From Streptomyces bacillaris (GTDB taxonomy: Bacteria > Actinomycetota > Actinomycetes > Streptomycetales > Streptomycetaceae), in NCBI RefSeq assembly GCF_003268675.1, contig NZ_CP029378.1, forward strand, positions 3,286,001-3,350,000: a stretch of DNA of 64,000 nucleotides. Direction: 5' to 3'. Under the pieces are notes generated by a model, which worked only from the letters and a program-made list of their open reading frames with translations, did no database searches and was not told the DNA's origin. The first letter of the stretch is position 1; every line of letters starts with the position of its first letter. Both the position numbers and the translations under genes were made by a program. Positions 63,997 to 64,000 of this stretch are shown piece by piece.

Positions 63997-64000
63997 GCCC

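Overview
The window is high-GC actinobacterial chromosome and almost certainly Streptomyces. The GC content is about 73 percent, GTG starts and ATGA or GTGA start/stop overlaps are common, and the gene content is Streptomyces-typical: a cvn conservon with a CYP157-CYP154 pair, a CitA-type citrate synthase, SCO4225-like and TIGR03084 proteins, and an IS701-family element with a CTAG target duplication. There are no rRNA or tRNA genes and no CRISPR array.

Layout. 1-5.5 kb: a PAS protein cut by the left edge, a probable free-standing small RNA carrying a 12-codon ORF, pdxH, a citrate synthase paralogue, a VOC protein, a lipoprotein and a SUKH protein. 5.5-11 kb: a spacer with a lone CRISPR-repeat-like sequence and a heptamer tandem repeat, a P450, a small membrane protein, an OmpR-type two-component system and a DM13-domain gene. 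11-16.5 kb: a coupled chain of three Cys-rich small proteins, a 45-residue Pro-rich peptide with two Asp-Gly motifs and a protein-isoaspartate-methyltransferase-like enzyme, under an XRE regulator whose HTH has been tandemly duplicated; two HAD paralogues and an HD-domain remnant follow. 17-22.6 kb: one giant (about 1790 aa) repetitive protein with an N-terminal QxxxGNxA motif.

22.6-33.2 kb: a minus-strand acyl-CoA catabolic operon, in transcription order TIGR03084, AtuA/DUF1446, carboxyltransferase, biotin carboxylase/BCCP, acyl-CoA dehydrogenase, acyl-CoA ligase, enoyl-CoA hydratase and TetR. Most junctions overlap, and a CAAGC-AC-GCTTG palindrome lies upstream. Together they can activate, oxidise, carboxylate and hydrate a branched or terpenoid acyl-CoA. 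33.4-42.3 kb: Nudix, EamA exporter with divergent LysR, two paralogous membrane-anchored proteins, a chloramphenicol-phosphotransferase-like kinase and a fused FAD/Fe-S oxidoreductase. 42.5-48.2 kb: complete conservon cvnA-B-C-D-CYP157-CYP154. 48.3-52.8 kb: serC, Uma2, DinB, DUF4259, Asp23 and a SAM methyltransferase. 52.8-54.2 kb: the IS701-type element. 54.3-64 kb: a YjdI/YjdJ-like pair, cysteine hydrolase with divergent MarR, a DrrAB-type ABC exporter with divergent TetR and three phased operators, a PPOX protein, secreted proteins, an SGNH hydrolase and a TetR regulator.

Quality note. Five genes (DM13, PIMT-like, biotin carboxylase, Uma2 and the transposase C-terminus) each switch frame in a way that restoring one missing base would repair. 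That pattern suggests single-base deletion errors in the sequence rather than five independent mutations. At least nine genes show a TANNNT -10 hexamer only 6-8 nt before a start codon, as expected for leaderless transcripts.
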